A DNA stretch of 21,594 nt from Candidatus Hydrogenedentota bacterium (GTDB lineage Bacteria > Hydrogenedentota > Hydrogenedentia > Hydrogenedentales > SLHB01): the NCBI GenBank assembly GCA_022706165.1, contig JAKJDA010000003.1:3253-24846 (forward strand), written 5' to 3'. Positions 7,464 through 16,609 of the stretch are shown one piece after another. The notes beneath the pieces were generated by a model, which made no database searches, had not been told where the DNA came from, and worked only from the letters and a program-made list of their open reading frames with translations. The first letter of the stretch is position 1. Each line of letters starts with the position of its first letter. The position numbers and the translations under genes are program-made.

Positions 7464-8411
7464 ATGGAAAGCGTCATCATTGTCGGTTCGGGGCCAGCGG
7501 CGCATACGGCGGCGTTGTACGCAGCGCGGGCGAACCTCGCCCCGTTGGTGTTCGAAGGCGAACTGAGCAGAGACATTCTGCCGGGCGGCCAACTCATGAC
7601 GACCACCGAGATCGAGAATTTCCCTGGATTTCCGGAGGGCGTCACGGGGCCGAAATTGATGGACAACCTCCGCGCGCAAACGCTTCGTTTTGGCGCGAAC
7701 ATCCTGCCGCGAACGGTTACGGCGCTTGACCTTTCGCGGCGCCCGTTTGTCGTAATGTCCGGCGAGGATCGGTGGGAAACGAAGGCGCTTATCATCGCGA
7801 CCGGCGCAACGGCGAAGTATCTTGGCCTGCCGTCGGAAGAGAAGTACCTGAATCGAGGCGTGTCGGCATGCGCGACGTGCGACGGCGCCTTGCCGCGCTT
7901 CCGCAACAAGCCGCTGGTCGTTGTGGGAGGCGGCGATACGGCGATGGAAGAGGCGCTGTTCCTCACGGCGTTTGCCAGCCAGGTGCACGTCGTGCACCGC
8001 CGCGATCAGTTCCGCGCAAGCAAAATCATGGGCGATCGCGTGATGAAGCATCCGAAGATCGTGGTGGAGTGGAATTCCATTCCCGACGAGGTGCTGGGCA
8101 CGGACGCGGAAGGCGTGACGGGCGTGCGGCTCAAGGATGTGCGCACGGGCGAGACACGGGAGATTGCGTGCGTGGGGTATTTCGCCGCCATCGGCCACAA
8201 GCCCAACAGCGATCTCGTCGCGGGCGCGCTCGACATGGACGAGCAAGGTTATCTCAAGACCGTGCCGGGCTCCTCGCGCACGAACATCGAAGGCGTCTTC
8301 GCCGCGGGCGACGTTCAGGACAAGGTGTATCGCCAGGCCATCACCGCTGCAGGCTCCGGCTGCATGGCCGCCATCGACTGTACGCGATGGCTGGAGAGTC
8401 AAGAAGGATAA
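7464..8411 (+). CDS. trxB: Thioredoxin reductase
   Basis: NADPH-dependent flavoprotein that reduces thioredoxin in the cytosol. The 315-residue protein has the FAD loop VGSGPAAHTAALYAARA (7-23), the redox-active pair Cys136-Cys139 in ACATCDGALP, the NADPH loop VVGGGDTAMEEA (from residue 153), HRRDQFRASKIM (178-189), and the C-terminal FAD motif GVFAAGDVQD followed by RQAITAAGSGCMAA. All motifs are in the right order and the length is typical. The ATG at 7464 is chosen because AGGAG lies 7 bases upstream and the FAD loop begins at residue 7; the longer open frame has no ribosome binding site and would start before the promoter. It could supply electrons to the thioredoxin/CcdA module about 10 kb downstream, though it is not linked to it in an operon. 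Confidence 0.96.
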   Translation: MESVIIVGSGPAAHTAALYAARANLAPLVFEGELSRDILPGGQLMTTTEIENFPGFPEGVTGPKLMDNLRAQTLRFGANILPRTVTALDLSRRPFVVMSGEDRWETKALIIATGATAKYLGLPSEEKYLNRGVSACATCDGALPRFRNKPLVVVGGGDTAMEEALFLTAFASQVHVVHRRDQFRASKIMGDRVMKHPKIVVEWNSIPDEVLGTDAEGVTGVRLKDVRTGETREIACVGYFAAIGHKPNSDLVAGALDMDEQGYLKTVPGSSRTNIEGVFAAGDVQDKVYRQAITAAGSGCMAAIDCTRWLESQEG

Positions 8412-8424
8412 GCAGAGAAGCGAG

Positions 8425-8458
8425 CCGGGAAATCTCGGTAGAGAAGAACGTTTCCCGG
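8425..8458 (+). other. Intergenic hairpin between trxB and tilS
   Basis: CCGGGAAA (8425-8432) pairs perfectly with TTTCCCGG (8451-8458) across an 18-base loop, and inside the loop TCTC-GGTA-GAGA (8433-8444) can form a second small stem. No T-tract follows, so it is not a classical intrinsic terminator; it could be an mRNA processing or stability element, or a partial attenuator ahead of tilS, whose ribosome binding site lies only about 10 bases later. Confidence 0.5.
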
Positions 8459-8480
8459 AGCGGCGCGAGGAAAAGCCCGC

Positions 8481-9854
8481 ATGAACCGGCCATTGCCGTC
8501 GTTGATAGACAAGGTCCGCGCGACGATTCGGCGTCATGCGATGGCGGAGCCGGGTCTGCGCGTATTGGCGGCCGTTTCGGGCGGTCCGGATTCGACGTGC
8601 TTGTTTCATGCGCTTCGCGAACTTGGGTGCGTTGTGGAAGTGGCGCATTTCGATCATCAGACGCGCGACGGGGGCAGCGCCGAGGATGCGGCGTTTGTGC
8701 GAGAGCTGGCGCAGAAAGCCGGCGCGCCGTTTCACGAGGGTTCGGAGCCGGTCGCGGCGATTGCGAGACGCATGGGCAGTTCCTTTGAGGTCTGTGCGCG
8801 CGAAAGACGCTATGCCTTTCTCAAGCGGACGGCCGTAGAGGCCGGCATCGAGGCGATCGCCACGGGCCATCACGCCGACGATCTTGCCGAGACCGTGTTG
8901 ATGCGCCTGATGCGCGGGACCGCGCCTGCGGGGTTGGCGGGAATACCGCCCGTGCGGCGCGATGGCCCTGTCCGGATTGTGCGTCCGTTGTTGGATTGTT
9001 CTCGCGCGGACATTCTGCGGTATCTGGAAACGCGCGGCATCCCGTACCGCACGGACGAGTCGAACCAGGACGTCCGTTTCTTGCGCAATCGAGTTCGCCA
9101 CGAGCTGCTGCCTCTGCTGGAGCGTCAGTACAATCCTACTGTCCGCGATGGACTGGTTCGCCTGGCCGGCATTCAGCGCGACGAAAATCTCCTCCTCGAT
9201 GCGATGGGGCGCGAACTGCTGGAAGCGTGCCGAAAAGGAGGCGCGGATCTGCATCGGCAGCCGTTCCGGGACGCTCCGCCGGCGCTGCAACGGCGGGCGC
9301 TGGCTTTGTTTTGTTACGAAACGGGCGCCGCGTGCGCCTATGCCACGATCGAGAAGGCGCGTCGTTTGATCGTGGAAGGCCATGCGGGCCAAGCGTGCGA
9401 TCTCGGCAACGGTTTCCTGTTGCGCAACGCCAGGCGCACGGCGTCCATCGACCGCACGATTCCAGACGAAAAAGGCGAAGTGGCGCTTGCGGTTCCAGGC
9501 GAAACATGGGCGTGGGGCCGTCGCTATTGCGTTCAACCGCTTGAGACGTTCCCTCGATTGCCGTGGAAAACGTATTGCACGCCCAGCAGACAAGTGTTCG
9601 ATGCGGACAAGATTTCCGGGGCGCTGCATGTGCGCCGCCGCCGCGACGGCGATCGGTTTTCGCCTCTGGGCATGCAAGGCGCGACAAAGCTCAAAGACTA
9701 TTTGATCGGCCTGGGCATGCCTCGCGCCGAGCGCGGCGCGTTGGACTTGTTGATTGCAGGCGATCGCATCGCGTGGGTCGTCGGACATGCCATAGACGGC
9801 CGGTTCTCCGTTACTTCCGAGACCGCACGGATCTTGCTGGTGACGGTAGAGTGA
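8481..9854 (+). CDS. tilS: tRNA(Ile)-lysidine synthetase
   Basis: Essential cytosolic enzyme that converts the wobble cytidine of tRNA-Ile(CAU) to lysidine using ATP and lysine, changing decoding from AUG to AUA. The 457-residue protein has the N-terminal PP-loop AVSGGPDSTCLFHAL (SGGPDS at 33-38), GHHADDLAETVLMRLMRG and NQDVRFLRNRVRHELLPLL typical of the catalytic domain, a helical middle region, and the C-terminal TilS_C domain with RRRDGDRFSPLGM and KLKDYLIGLGMPRAER. Length matches full three-domain TilS. ATG at 8481 follows GAGGAAAAG. It lies 69 bp after trxB and is probably cotranscribed with it. The next gene, pgeF, is convergent with only 39 bp between, in which I see no clear terminator. 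Confidence 0.96.
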   Translation: MNRPLPSLIDKVRATIRRHAMAEPGLRVLAAVSGGPDSTCLFHALRELGCVVEVAHFDHQTRDGGSAEDAAFVRELAQKAGAPFHEGSEPVAAIARRMGSSFEVCARERRYAFLKRTAVEAGIEAIATGHHADDLAETVLMRLMRGTAPAGLAGIPPVRRDGPVRIVRPLLDCSRADILRYLETRGIPYRTDESNQDVRFLRNRVRHELLPLLERQYNPTVRDGLVRLAGIQRDENLLLDAMGRELLEACRKGGADLHRQPFRDAPPALQRRALALFCYETGAACAYATIEKARRLIVEGHAGQACDLGNGFLLRNARRTASIDRTIPDEKGEVALAVPGETWAWGRRYCVQPLETFPRLPWKTYCTPSRQVFDADKISGALHVRRRRDGDRFSPLGMQGATKLKDYLIGLGMPRAERGALDLLIAGDRIAWVVGHAIDGRFSVTSETARILLVTVE

Positions 9855-9893
9855 TCGGCAGGACGTCCGCACCCCACAGGTCTATCGGGCCGC

Positions 9894-10585
9894 TTATAGC
9901 ATCATCAGAGCCATGTTTCGCCTTCCGTCGGGGTTGGCGCGGTGGGAGTGGAAACGACCGTCGGTGATGGTGCAGAGGGCGGCGATGTAAATGTGGACGT
10001 GGAGAAGACCTGCGGCATGAAGCTGTTGGGCGTTGGCGGCCCAGAGGTCAAGGCGGCGGCCATATGTGGGCAGCCCGGCGCGGGAGAAATCGTCGGCGAT
10101 CTCTTGCGAGACCTCATACGCCTCGGGGCCGGCGCAAGGGCCGATGAGTGCGTGCAGGTTGGCGGGTTCCGCCCCATACGCGACGTGCATCGCGGCGACG
10201 GTTGCGCCGGAGATGTTCATGCGCGTGCCGACGCGTCCGGCGTGGACAATCCCGATTGCGCGCGATACAGGGTCGCAGAGGTAGACGGGCACGCAGTCCG
10301 CCACGAGCACGGCAACGGGCAATCCCGTAACATTCGTGATGAGCGCGTCGGCGTCGCCCAAGGCCGATTCCTTTTCGTGCGCGCCGCGACCTTTGTCTTC
10401 GGCCCAGGCTTGCAGCGCGGTCGCGCCGTGCACTTGCCGCACGGTGACGAGATCGCGCACATCAACGCCGCACCGAGCGCAGAACGCCGCGCGATCGCCC
10501 CGGCTCGTCACGCCGCAATCGCCGTCGGACTTGTCCGAGAACGCAGCCACCGAGACACCGAGTCGCTCCAGCTCCTCGAAACGAA

Positions 10586-10589
<4 letters not shown>
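9894..10589 (-). CDS. pgeF: Polyphenol oxidase / multicopper-laccase-domain family protein (YfiH, PgeF)
   Basis: A 231-residue cytosolic protein of the YfiH/LACC1 family, members of which act as zinc purine nucleoside phosphorylases or deaminases and, in E. coli, correct peptidoglycan by hydrolysing UDP-MurNAc-Ser. The zinc site is visible: VRQVHGATA (His54), [11 protein letters not shown] (Cys99) and [10 protein letters not shown] (His116), then [12 protein letters not shown]. The start is a GTG whose first bases overlap the hslU stop as GTGA, a layout seen again at the tsaC-rdgB junction of the same run. There is only a weak GGGGCA upstream, so translation is probably coupled to hslU. It is the last gene of the minus-strand housekeeping run. 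Confidence 0.92.
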
Positions 10590-11977
<1,388 letters not shown>

Positions 11978-12002
11978 GGGCTCGTCTCCTTTTGGGAAAG
12001 GC

Positions 12003-12129
12003 TCACCACGGAGACACAGAGGACACGGGGAAAACACAGAGGGAATACAGAAAGAACATAGAGGAAAATGGCCTTTCGTTTTTCTTTCTTCTCCGTGCTT
12101 TCTCCGTGTCCTCTGTGTCTCCGTGGTGA
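12003..12129. repeat. MITE/REP-like inverted-repeat element between rpiB and hslU
   Basis: A 26-bp sequence at 12003-12028 (begins TCACCACGGAGACACAGAGG) is repeated in exact reverse complement at 12104-12129, separated by 75 bp. The inverted similarity continues imperfectly inwards (GAAAACACAGAG against CTCCGTGCTTTC), so the whole 127 bp can fold as one long hairpin. The arms are built from a CACGGAGACACAGAG-type repeat that I recall as widespread in intergenic DNA of many environmental bacteria. No transposase is encoded in it. It ends 10 bp before the rpiB stop and 25 bp before the hslU start, so it lies within the putative transcript. Confidence 0.8.
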
Positions 12130-12139
12130 ATCTTCACTC

Positions 12140-12552
12140 TTATCCCATCTTTGCAATGCGACGTTTGTGGCGCTCGCCTTCGCTAAAGGGCGTGGCAAGC
12201 CAAATGTCGATGAGGCGGAAGCTTTCCTCCAGCGTGGAAATGCGGCGCCCCAGGCAAAGCACGTTGGCGTCGTTATGGCTTCGCGAAAGGCGCGCCCCTT
12301 CCTCCGTCGTGCAGGCGGCGGCGCGAATGTTGGGGTGACGGTTCGCGGCGATGCTGATGCCGATGCCCGTGCCGCACACCAGCACGCCTGCGTCGGCGGC
12401 GCCGGAGAGGGATAATCCACGGAGGCCGGACCATCGGCGCCGCAGTCGACGACTTCGTGCCCGAGGACCTTCACATGCTCGACGATGGCGGGCTTATAGT
12501 AGGGTTGCGGCTCCTCGAATCCCGCGTGGTCACTGCCTACCGCAATTCTCAT
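12140..12552 (-). pseudogene. rpiB: Ribose-5-phosphate isomerase B, frame-broken
   Basis: RpiB interconverts ribose 5-phosphate and ribulose 5-phosphate in the pentose phosphate pathway. The first frame (ATG at 12552) encodes MRIAVGSDHAGFEEP with the active-site Asp-His, through to GADGPASVDYP. The rest is in another frame and includes LVCGTGIGISIAAN with the catalytic Cys, SRSHNDANVL with the acid/base His, and a normal end (RRIAKMG). Against family proteins about nine residues after DYP are missing as well as the frame being wrong, so the defect at roughly 12392-12410 looks like a deletion of about 28 bp (size 1 modulo 3) rather than a single-base error. All recognisable catalytic residues survive in one or other fragment. 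Unrepaired, the first frame reads on through the inverted-repeat element into the hslU start. A real lesion and a local assembly collapse are both possible. Confidence 0.85.
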
Positions 12553-12587
12553 GATGTTCTTGAATCCCTTTGTTGATGGAGCGCCAA

Positions 12588-13190
12588 CTACGTTGCCAGC
12601 GCGCCCTCGATGGCCCGCGCCGATATGACCCCTTCGCGGAGCACGCGGCGCGCAGCCACATGGTACACGGTTGATGGAGCCGAGGGCGGCAACGCGCCCA
12701 CATCGATCGCTGCGTCAACGCCGTCGAGCGCGAATCCTGCCAGCGTGGAGGCCGGCGCCTCGCCCGAACGGTTCGCGCTGGTCGAGGTGATCGGGCCGCC
12801 GACGGCCTCGCACAAGGCTCTGGCAATTTCCGATCCTGGACACCGCACGCAGATGGCGTCGCCGCCGCCCGTCAACGCTTCCGATATGCGAGCCGTTTTC
12901 GGCAACACCAAGCTTAACGGCCCCGGCCAGAACGCCTGCACAAGTTGCAGGGCATCCTCCGGCCATTCCGCCACTGCCTCGCGCAGTTGTTCCCGATTGG
13001 CCGCGATGAGCAATACGGCGTTATGCGCACTACGCCCCTTGATGGCGAACAGCTTTTCAATCGCGCGCGGCGAGAACGGGTCCGCCCCCAAGCCGTATAC
13101 CGTTTCCGTGGGATAGACCACGACGCCCCCCCCGCGAAGAATCCGCGCGGCCTCGTCGAGGCCGCGTCCGTCTGCACCGAGCCGAATCAC
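12588..13190 (-). CDS. tsaC: L-threonylcarbamoyladenylate synthase (TsaC/YrdC, short Sua5-type)
   Basis: Makes threonylcarbamoyl-AMP from threonine, bicarbonate and ATP for t6A37 modification of ANN-decoding tRNAs. The 200-residue protein is the single YrdC domain: VVYPTETVYGLGADP (24-38), IKGRS (50-54), WPGPLSLVLPKTARIS, CVRCPGSEIARAL, GGPITSTSANRSGE, and PSTVYHV followed by VLREGVIS at the end. The extra Sua5 C-terminal domain is absent. The GTG start at 13190 overlaps the rdgB stop as GTGA, indicating coupled translation. It belongs to the ctpA-to-pgeF run and, with tilS on the other strand, makes two tRNA-modification genes within 5 kb. Confidence 0.95.
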   Translation of the reverse strand: MIRLGADGRGLDEAARILRGGGVVVYPTETVYGLGADPFSPRAIEKLFAIKGRSAHNAVLLIAANREQLREAVAEWPEDALQLVQAFWPGPLSLVLPKTARISEALTGGGDAICVRCPGSEIARALCEAVGGPITSTSANRSGEAPASTLAGFALDGVDAAIDVGALPPSAPSTVYHVAARRVLREGVISARAIEGALAT

Positions 13191-13775
13191 CGCAAGGTTT
13201 CCAAGAACGCGCGCAGTTGCCGGAACGCGCGGCCTCGGTGACTGATCGCGTGCTTGGCATCGCCATTCAATTCGCCGAAGGTCAACGCCATTTCCTCGGG
13301 GATGAAGAGCGGATCATAACCAAAGCCATTTGTCCCGCGCGGCGACAACGCGATGCGTCCCTCCACCTTGCCAAAAACGCTGTGCGTTGTCCCATCCGGA
13401 CTCACAAATGCAGCGCAGCACACAAAGCGCGCCGTCCGCTTTTCCTCGGGAACGTCCTTTAGCGCGGCCAGCAATTTCGCGTTGTTGTCCGCGTATGCGC
13501 CATTCGGTCCCGCATACCGCGCGGAGTAGACGCCCGGCGCGCCGCCAAGCGCATCGACCTGCAGGCCGGAATCGTCGGCCACGCAGCAAACCTGAAACGC
13601 TTGGCTATAGTGCCGCGCCTTTTTCAGCGCGTTTTCCTCAAAGGTATCGCCGTCCTCCTCCGGTTCGTCGATCGCCGGAAAATCGTTCAGTCCTCTGACC
13701 GCCCACGGAAGCCCGACAAGAAGCTCGGCGAGTTCCGCCGCTTTATCGCGGTTGCCGGAACCAATCAGCAACACC

Positions 13776-13783
<8 letters not shown>
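13187..13783 (-). CDS. rdgB: RdgB/HAM1 family XTP/dITP (non-canonical purine NTP) pyrophosphatase
   Basis: Hydrolyses dITP, ITP and XTP to monophosphates, keeping deaminated purines out of DNA and RNA. From a GTG at 13783 the product has 198 residues: [14 protein letters not shown] (5-18, phosphate-binding S-x-N), FEENALKKA (48-56), [20 protein letters not shown] (68-87) with the metal-binding Asp pair, [10 protein letters not shown] and the terminal SHRGRA motif. The GTG is preferred because AGGGGAGG lies about 9 bases upstream, the length becomes the normal 197-200, and the family motif begins right after it; the longer frame would overlap rph by about 75 bp. As chosen it overlaps the rph stop by 8 bp. 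The rph-rdgB pairing is a common bacterial arrangement. Confidence 0.95.
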
Positions 13784-14486
<703 letters not shown>

Positions 14487-14487
14487 G

Positions 14488-15936
14488 TTACGGGACGTCC
14501 TTATCCGGAGCCTCCGCGGGGGGCGTTCCGGGCGATGCCTCTCCATCGGACGACTCCGAGGCCGTCGCGGCCACCTGAGTCAACGAGGTGTCCTTATGAT
14601 GCCGCTGGATGAGATTCTGAAAGACGGTGTCTTCCCGCAATATTTCGACGGCTTTTTGCAGTTGTACGTCTTCCACCCCATCCGGTCCAATCGCATTGCC
14701 GGTCACCGTTCCATGGTTTTGCAGATCGCGGTTGTTCGGGTCGGCCGTCAGCGATGCGCGCATTTGCTTGAGCAGCTTTTGCTGATCATCCCGACTCATG
14801 GGCGCTTCGACGTCGGGCTTGATGCCTTCCTTGTTGATAGTCACTTGCGCAGGGGTATAATACAGCGCGGTCGTCAAGCGCAGGGCCGCGCCGTCCGGCT
14901 TGTGCAGGGGTATGATGGTCTGGACGCTGCCCTTGCCGAAGGTTTTGACGCCAACGACGATGGCGCGTTGCCAATATTGCAGCGCGCCCGTGACGATCTC
15001 GGCGCTGCTGGCCGTGTCCTGACTGACAAGCAGCACGATGGGAAACGTCGCCGGAAGATCGGGGTTCCGGTCGGTGGTCAGGCGCAAGCTCTCGGAAATC
15101 GTGGAACCGTTCTCCCGCCCCTTCGTGTAGGTGACCAACGTCCCCTTGGGCAGGAACAGCGAACAGACTTCCTTGGAAGCGGTGAGCAATCCGCCGGGAT
15201 TGTAGCGAAGGTCGAGCACGAGAGACTTCATGCCTTTGGCAGAAAGTTCCTTGAGCTTTTCACTGATTTCCTTGGCGGTTGTCGCCTTGAAGTCGCTGAC
15301 GCGAATGTAGCCGATGCCGCCGTCGAGCACGCGGGACTCCATGATGCTGACCAAGGGCACCTTGCCGCGCTTGATGTCCAGCTCGAGAATTTCCGGCTCT
15401 TTTTGCGGGTCCTCAAAATGCCGGATGATCGTCAAATGCACCATGGTGCCGCCAGGGCCCTTGATGCGCTGGGCCGCTTCGGCGACGCCGATCCCTTTCG
15501 TCGAGACGCCGTCGATTTTGTAGATGATGTCGCCCGATCGAATGCCCGCCTCCGCCGCCGGCGATCCCAAAATCGGCTGCAGCACCTCGAGGTTCTTGGC
15601 ATCGTCCAAATGAATGGAAACGCCGATGCCCTCGAATTCGCCCTCGGTGTCTTCCCTCATCTGCTTGAGCATGTCCGCGGAAATATACGAACTGTGATCG
15701 TCGAGCGAATTCAGCATGCCGATAAGCGCCCCTTCGACGACCTTCTGGGTGTCCGGCTCTTTGACGTAATTCCGCAAAATCTCGTCGAGCACCACGCCAA
15801 TGGGCTCAATCTGCTTCCACACGTCGGTCTTGGAGCCCTGCGCCGCGATGCGGTTCGTGAATCCGTTGGCGACCACAAGCGACAAGGCCAGCAGAAACGT
15901 GAAAAGGGCCGTAAACTCGAAACGACTTTTTCGCAT
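14488..15936 (-). CDS. ctpA: C-terminal processing peptidase CtpA (S41 family, PDZ domain)
   Basis: A periplasmic or membrane-anchored serine protease that trims or degrades exported proteins from the C terminus. From ATG at 15936 it has 482 residues: signal/anchor segment [16 protein letters not shown] (8-23), an N-terminal helical part with LDDHSSYIS, a PDZ domain (about 100-175; [29 protein letters not shown]), the S41 core [12 protein letters not shown], and the catalytic triad-like set Ser310 (DTASSAEI), Lys335 (FGKGSVQ) and Gln339 with the classic 25-residue Ser-Lys spacing. The C terminus is a Glu/Ala/Pro-rich tail. The ATG is supported by GGAGG 6 bases upstream and by the signal segment; the longer frame starts upstream of the likely promoter. 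It is the first gene of the minus-strand housekeeping run. Confidence 0.96.
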   Translation of the reverse strand: MRKSRFEFTALFTFLLALSLVVANGFTNRIAAQGSKTDVWKQIEPIGVVLDEILRNYVKEPDTQKVVEGALIGMLNSLDDHSSYISADMLKQMREDTEGEFEGIGVSIHLDDAKNLEVLQPILGSPAAEAGIRSGDIIYKIDGVSTKGIGVAEAAQRIKGPGGTMVHLTIIRHFEDPQKEPEILELDIKRGKVPLVSIMESRVLDGGIGYIRVSDFKATTAKEISEKLKELSAKGMKSLVLDLRYNPGGLLTASKEVCSLFLPKGTLVTYTKGRENGSTISESLRLTTDRNPDLPATFPIVLLVSQDTASSAEIVTGALQYWQRAIVVGVKTFGKGSVQTIIPLHKPDGAALRLTTALYYTPAQVTINKEGIKPDVEAPMSRDDQQKLLKQMRASLTADPNNRDLQNHGTVTGNAIGPDGVEDVQLQKAVEILREDTVFQNLIQRHHKDTSLTQVAATASESSDGEASPGTPPAEAPDKDVP

Positions 15937-16022
15937 CCAAACCTCCGGATGGCTTTGCGCCTGCGAAGAAAAAAACAGCGCCGCGCACCGCGACAACGGC
16001 GCCCGGCACGGAATACGGAATA

Positions 16023-16028
16023 ATGATA
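16023..16028 (-). promoter_or_regulatory. Probable -10 element upstream of ctpA
   Basis: TATCAT on the minus strand lies about 85 bases upstream of the ctpA ATG. A weak TTCGCT lies 18 bp further upstream as the -35. No better candidate is visible between ctpA and the divergent ArsR-family gene. Confidence 0.3.
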
Positions 16029-16135
16029 GCAAAAGCCGCACGGCAAAGCGAATAGGCCCTAGGTCAAGGTTCGCATTGATATCCGAGTCGCTGCGCGGGC
16101 TTTTTTTGTCGGGGCGGCTTTTTTCTGCAGGAGGA

Positions 16136-16170
16136 TTGACAAAACGGCAACCAATTGGCTATATTGCCAA
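16136..16170 (+). promoter_or_regulatory. Promoter and self-operator of the ArsR/permease/thioredoxin module
   Basis: TTGACA (16136-16141) and TATATT (16160-16165) are separated by 18 bp. The -10 hexamer is exactly enclosed by the inverted repeat TTGGC (16155-16159) and GCCAA (16166-16170), and the palindrome CCAATTGG (16151-16158) overlaps it. Binding of the ArsR-family product here would block RNA polymerase, the usual mode for this family. AAGGAGG follows at 16181-16187, only 4 bases before the ATG. Confidence 0.75.
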
Positions 16171-16191
16171 ATACAAACAAAAGGAGGCGGC

Positions 16192-16515
16192 ATGAACGCA
16201 AAAACGCAAGCCTTGCTTGAGGCGCGGGCGGAGATCATCAAGGCCCTGGCGCATCCCACCCGGCTGTACATTGTCGGCGAGCTATCCCAGGGCGAACGCT
16301 GCGTATGCGAACTGCGCGAAGGAGTCGGCGCGGACCTTTCGACTGTTTCCAAACATCTTTCGGTGCTTAAAAACGCAGGCATTGTCGAGGATGACAAACG
16401 GGGGCTTCAGGTTTTCTACCGCTTGCGCGTTCCCTGCATTCTGAATTTTTTCGGGTGCATCGAGAGTGTGCTCCGGGAGAACGCCCGGCGCCAACAGGCT
16501 CTCGTCAACGAATAA
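16192..16515 (+). CDS. ArsR/SmtB-family metal(loid)-responsive transcriptional repressor
   Basis: A 107-residue winged-helix repressor. It has the ArsR pattern IIKALAHPTRLYIVGEL (15-31), GERCVCEL with Cys37 and Cys39, the recognition helix LSTVSKHLSVLKNAGIVED (49-67) and the wing KRGLQVFYRL (69-78). The Cys-x-Cys before the recognition helix is the thiolate motif by which classical ArsR senses As(III)/Sb(III); Cys82 and Cys89 in the C-terminal helix may add ligands. It is followed after 90 bp by a permease and then thioredoxin genes on the same strand, so it most likely represses its own operon through the site at 16151-16170. The inducing metal or metalloid is inferred, and a redox (thiol) signal remains an alternative. 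Confidence 0.93.
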   Translation: MNAKTQALLEARAEIIKALAHPTRLYIVGELSQGERCVCELREGVGADLSTVSKHLSVLKNAGIVEDDKRGLQVFYRLRVPCILNFFGCIESVLRENARRQQALVNE

Positions 16516-16579
16516 TAGCTTCCCAAGAAACGACGGAAGTCTGTTGCGTGTCACATGCTGGCAATTTAGGAAAATAAGC

Positions 16580-16609
16580 ATGAATACAAGCGAAACGGGA
16601 GCGAGATGA
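16580..16609 (+). CDS. Possible nine-codon leader peptide before the permease
   Basis: An ATG at 16580 with AGGA about 9 bases upstream opens a tiny frame MNTSETGAR whose TGA stop overlaps the permease ATG as ATGA. This would couple permease translation to the leader. A frame this short can arise by chance, so the call is weak. Confidence 0.22.
   Translation: MNTSETGAR

Noticed and set aside
7350..9872. A very long (about 840 codons) open frame on the minus strand opposite trxB and tilS.
   Set aside because: Its translation is rich in Arg/Ala/His with no recognisable domain, and it lies wholly antisense to two clear genes. Such shadow frames are expected in GC-rich DNA with biased third positions.
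12003..12129. CRISPR array or IS element at the repeat.
   Set aside because: There are only two copies, inverted rather than direct, with no spacers, no cas genes and no transposase.
11978..12140. Protein-coding extension of rpiB or of hslU into the inverted-repeat region.
   Set aside because: The open frames there arise from the repeat itself, and hslU has a clear ribosome site and family-typical start at 11977.
12392..12410. Programmed ribosomal frameshift in rpiB.
   Set aside because: No slippery heptamer or downstream stimulator is evident, and about nine conserved residues are missing, which a frameshift alone would not explain.
16091..16130. T-rich stretches (CGGGCTTTTTTT and CGGCTTTTTT) upstream of the ArsR-family gene as an intrinsic terminator.
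   Set aside because: No convincing GC-rich hairpin precedes either T-run, and no plus-strand gene lies upstream that would need one.
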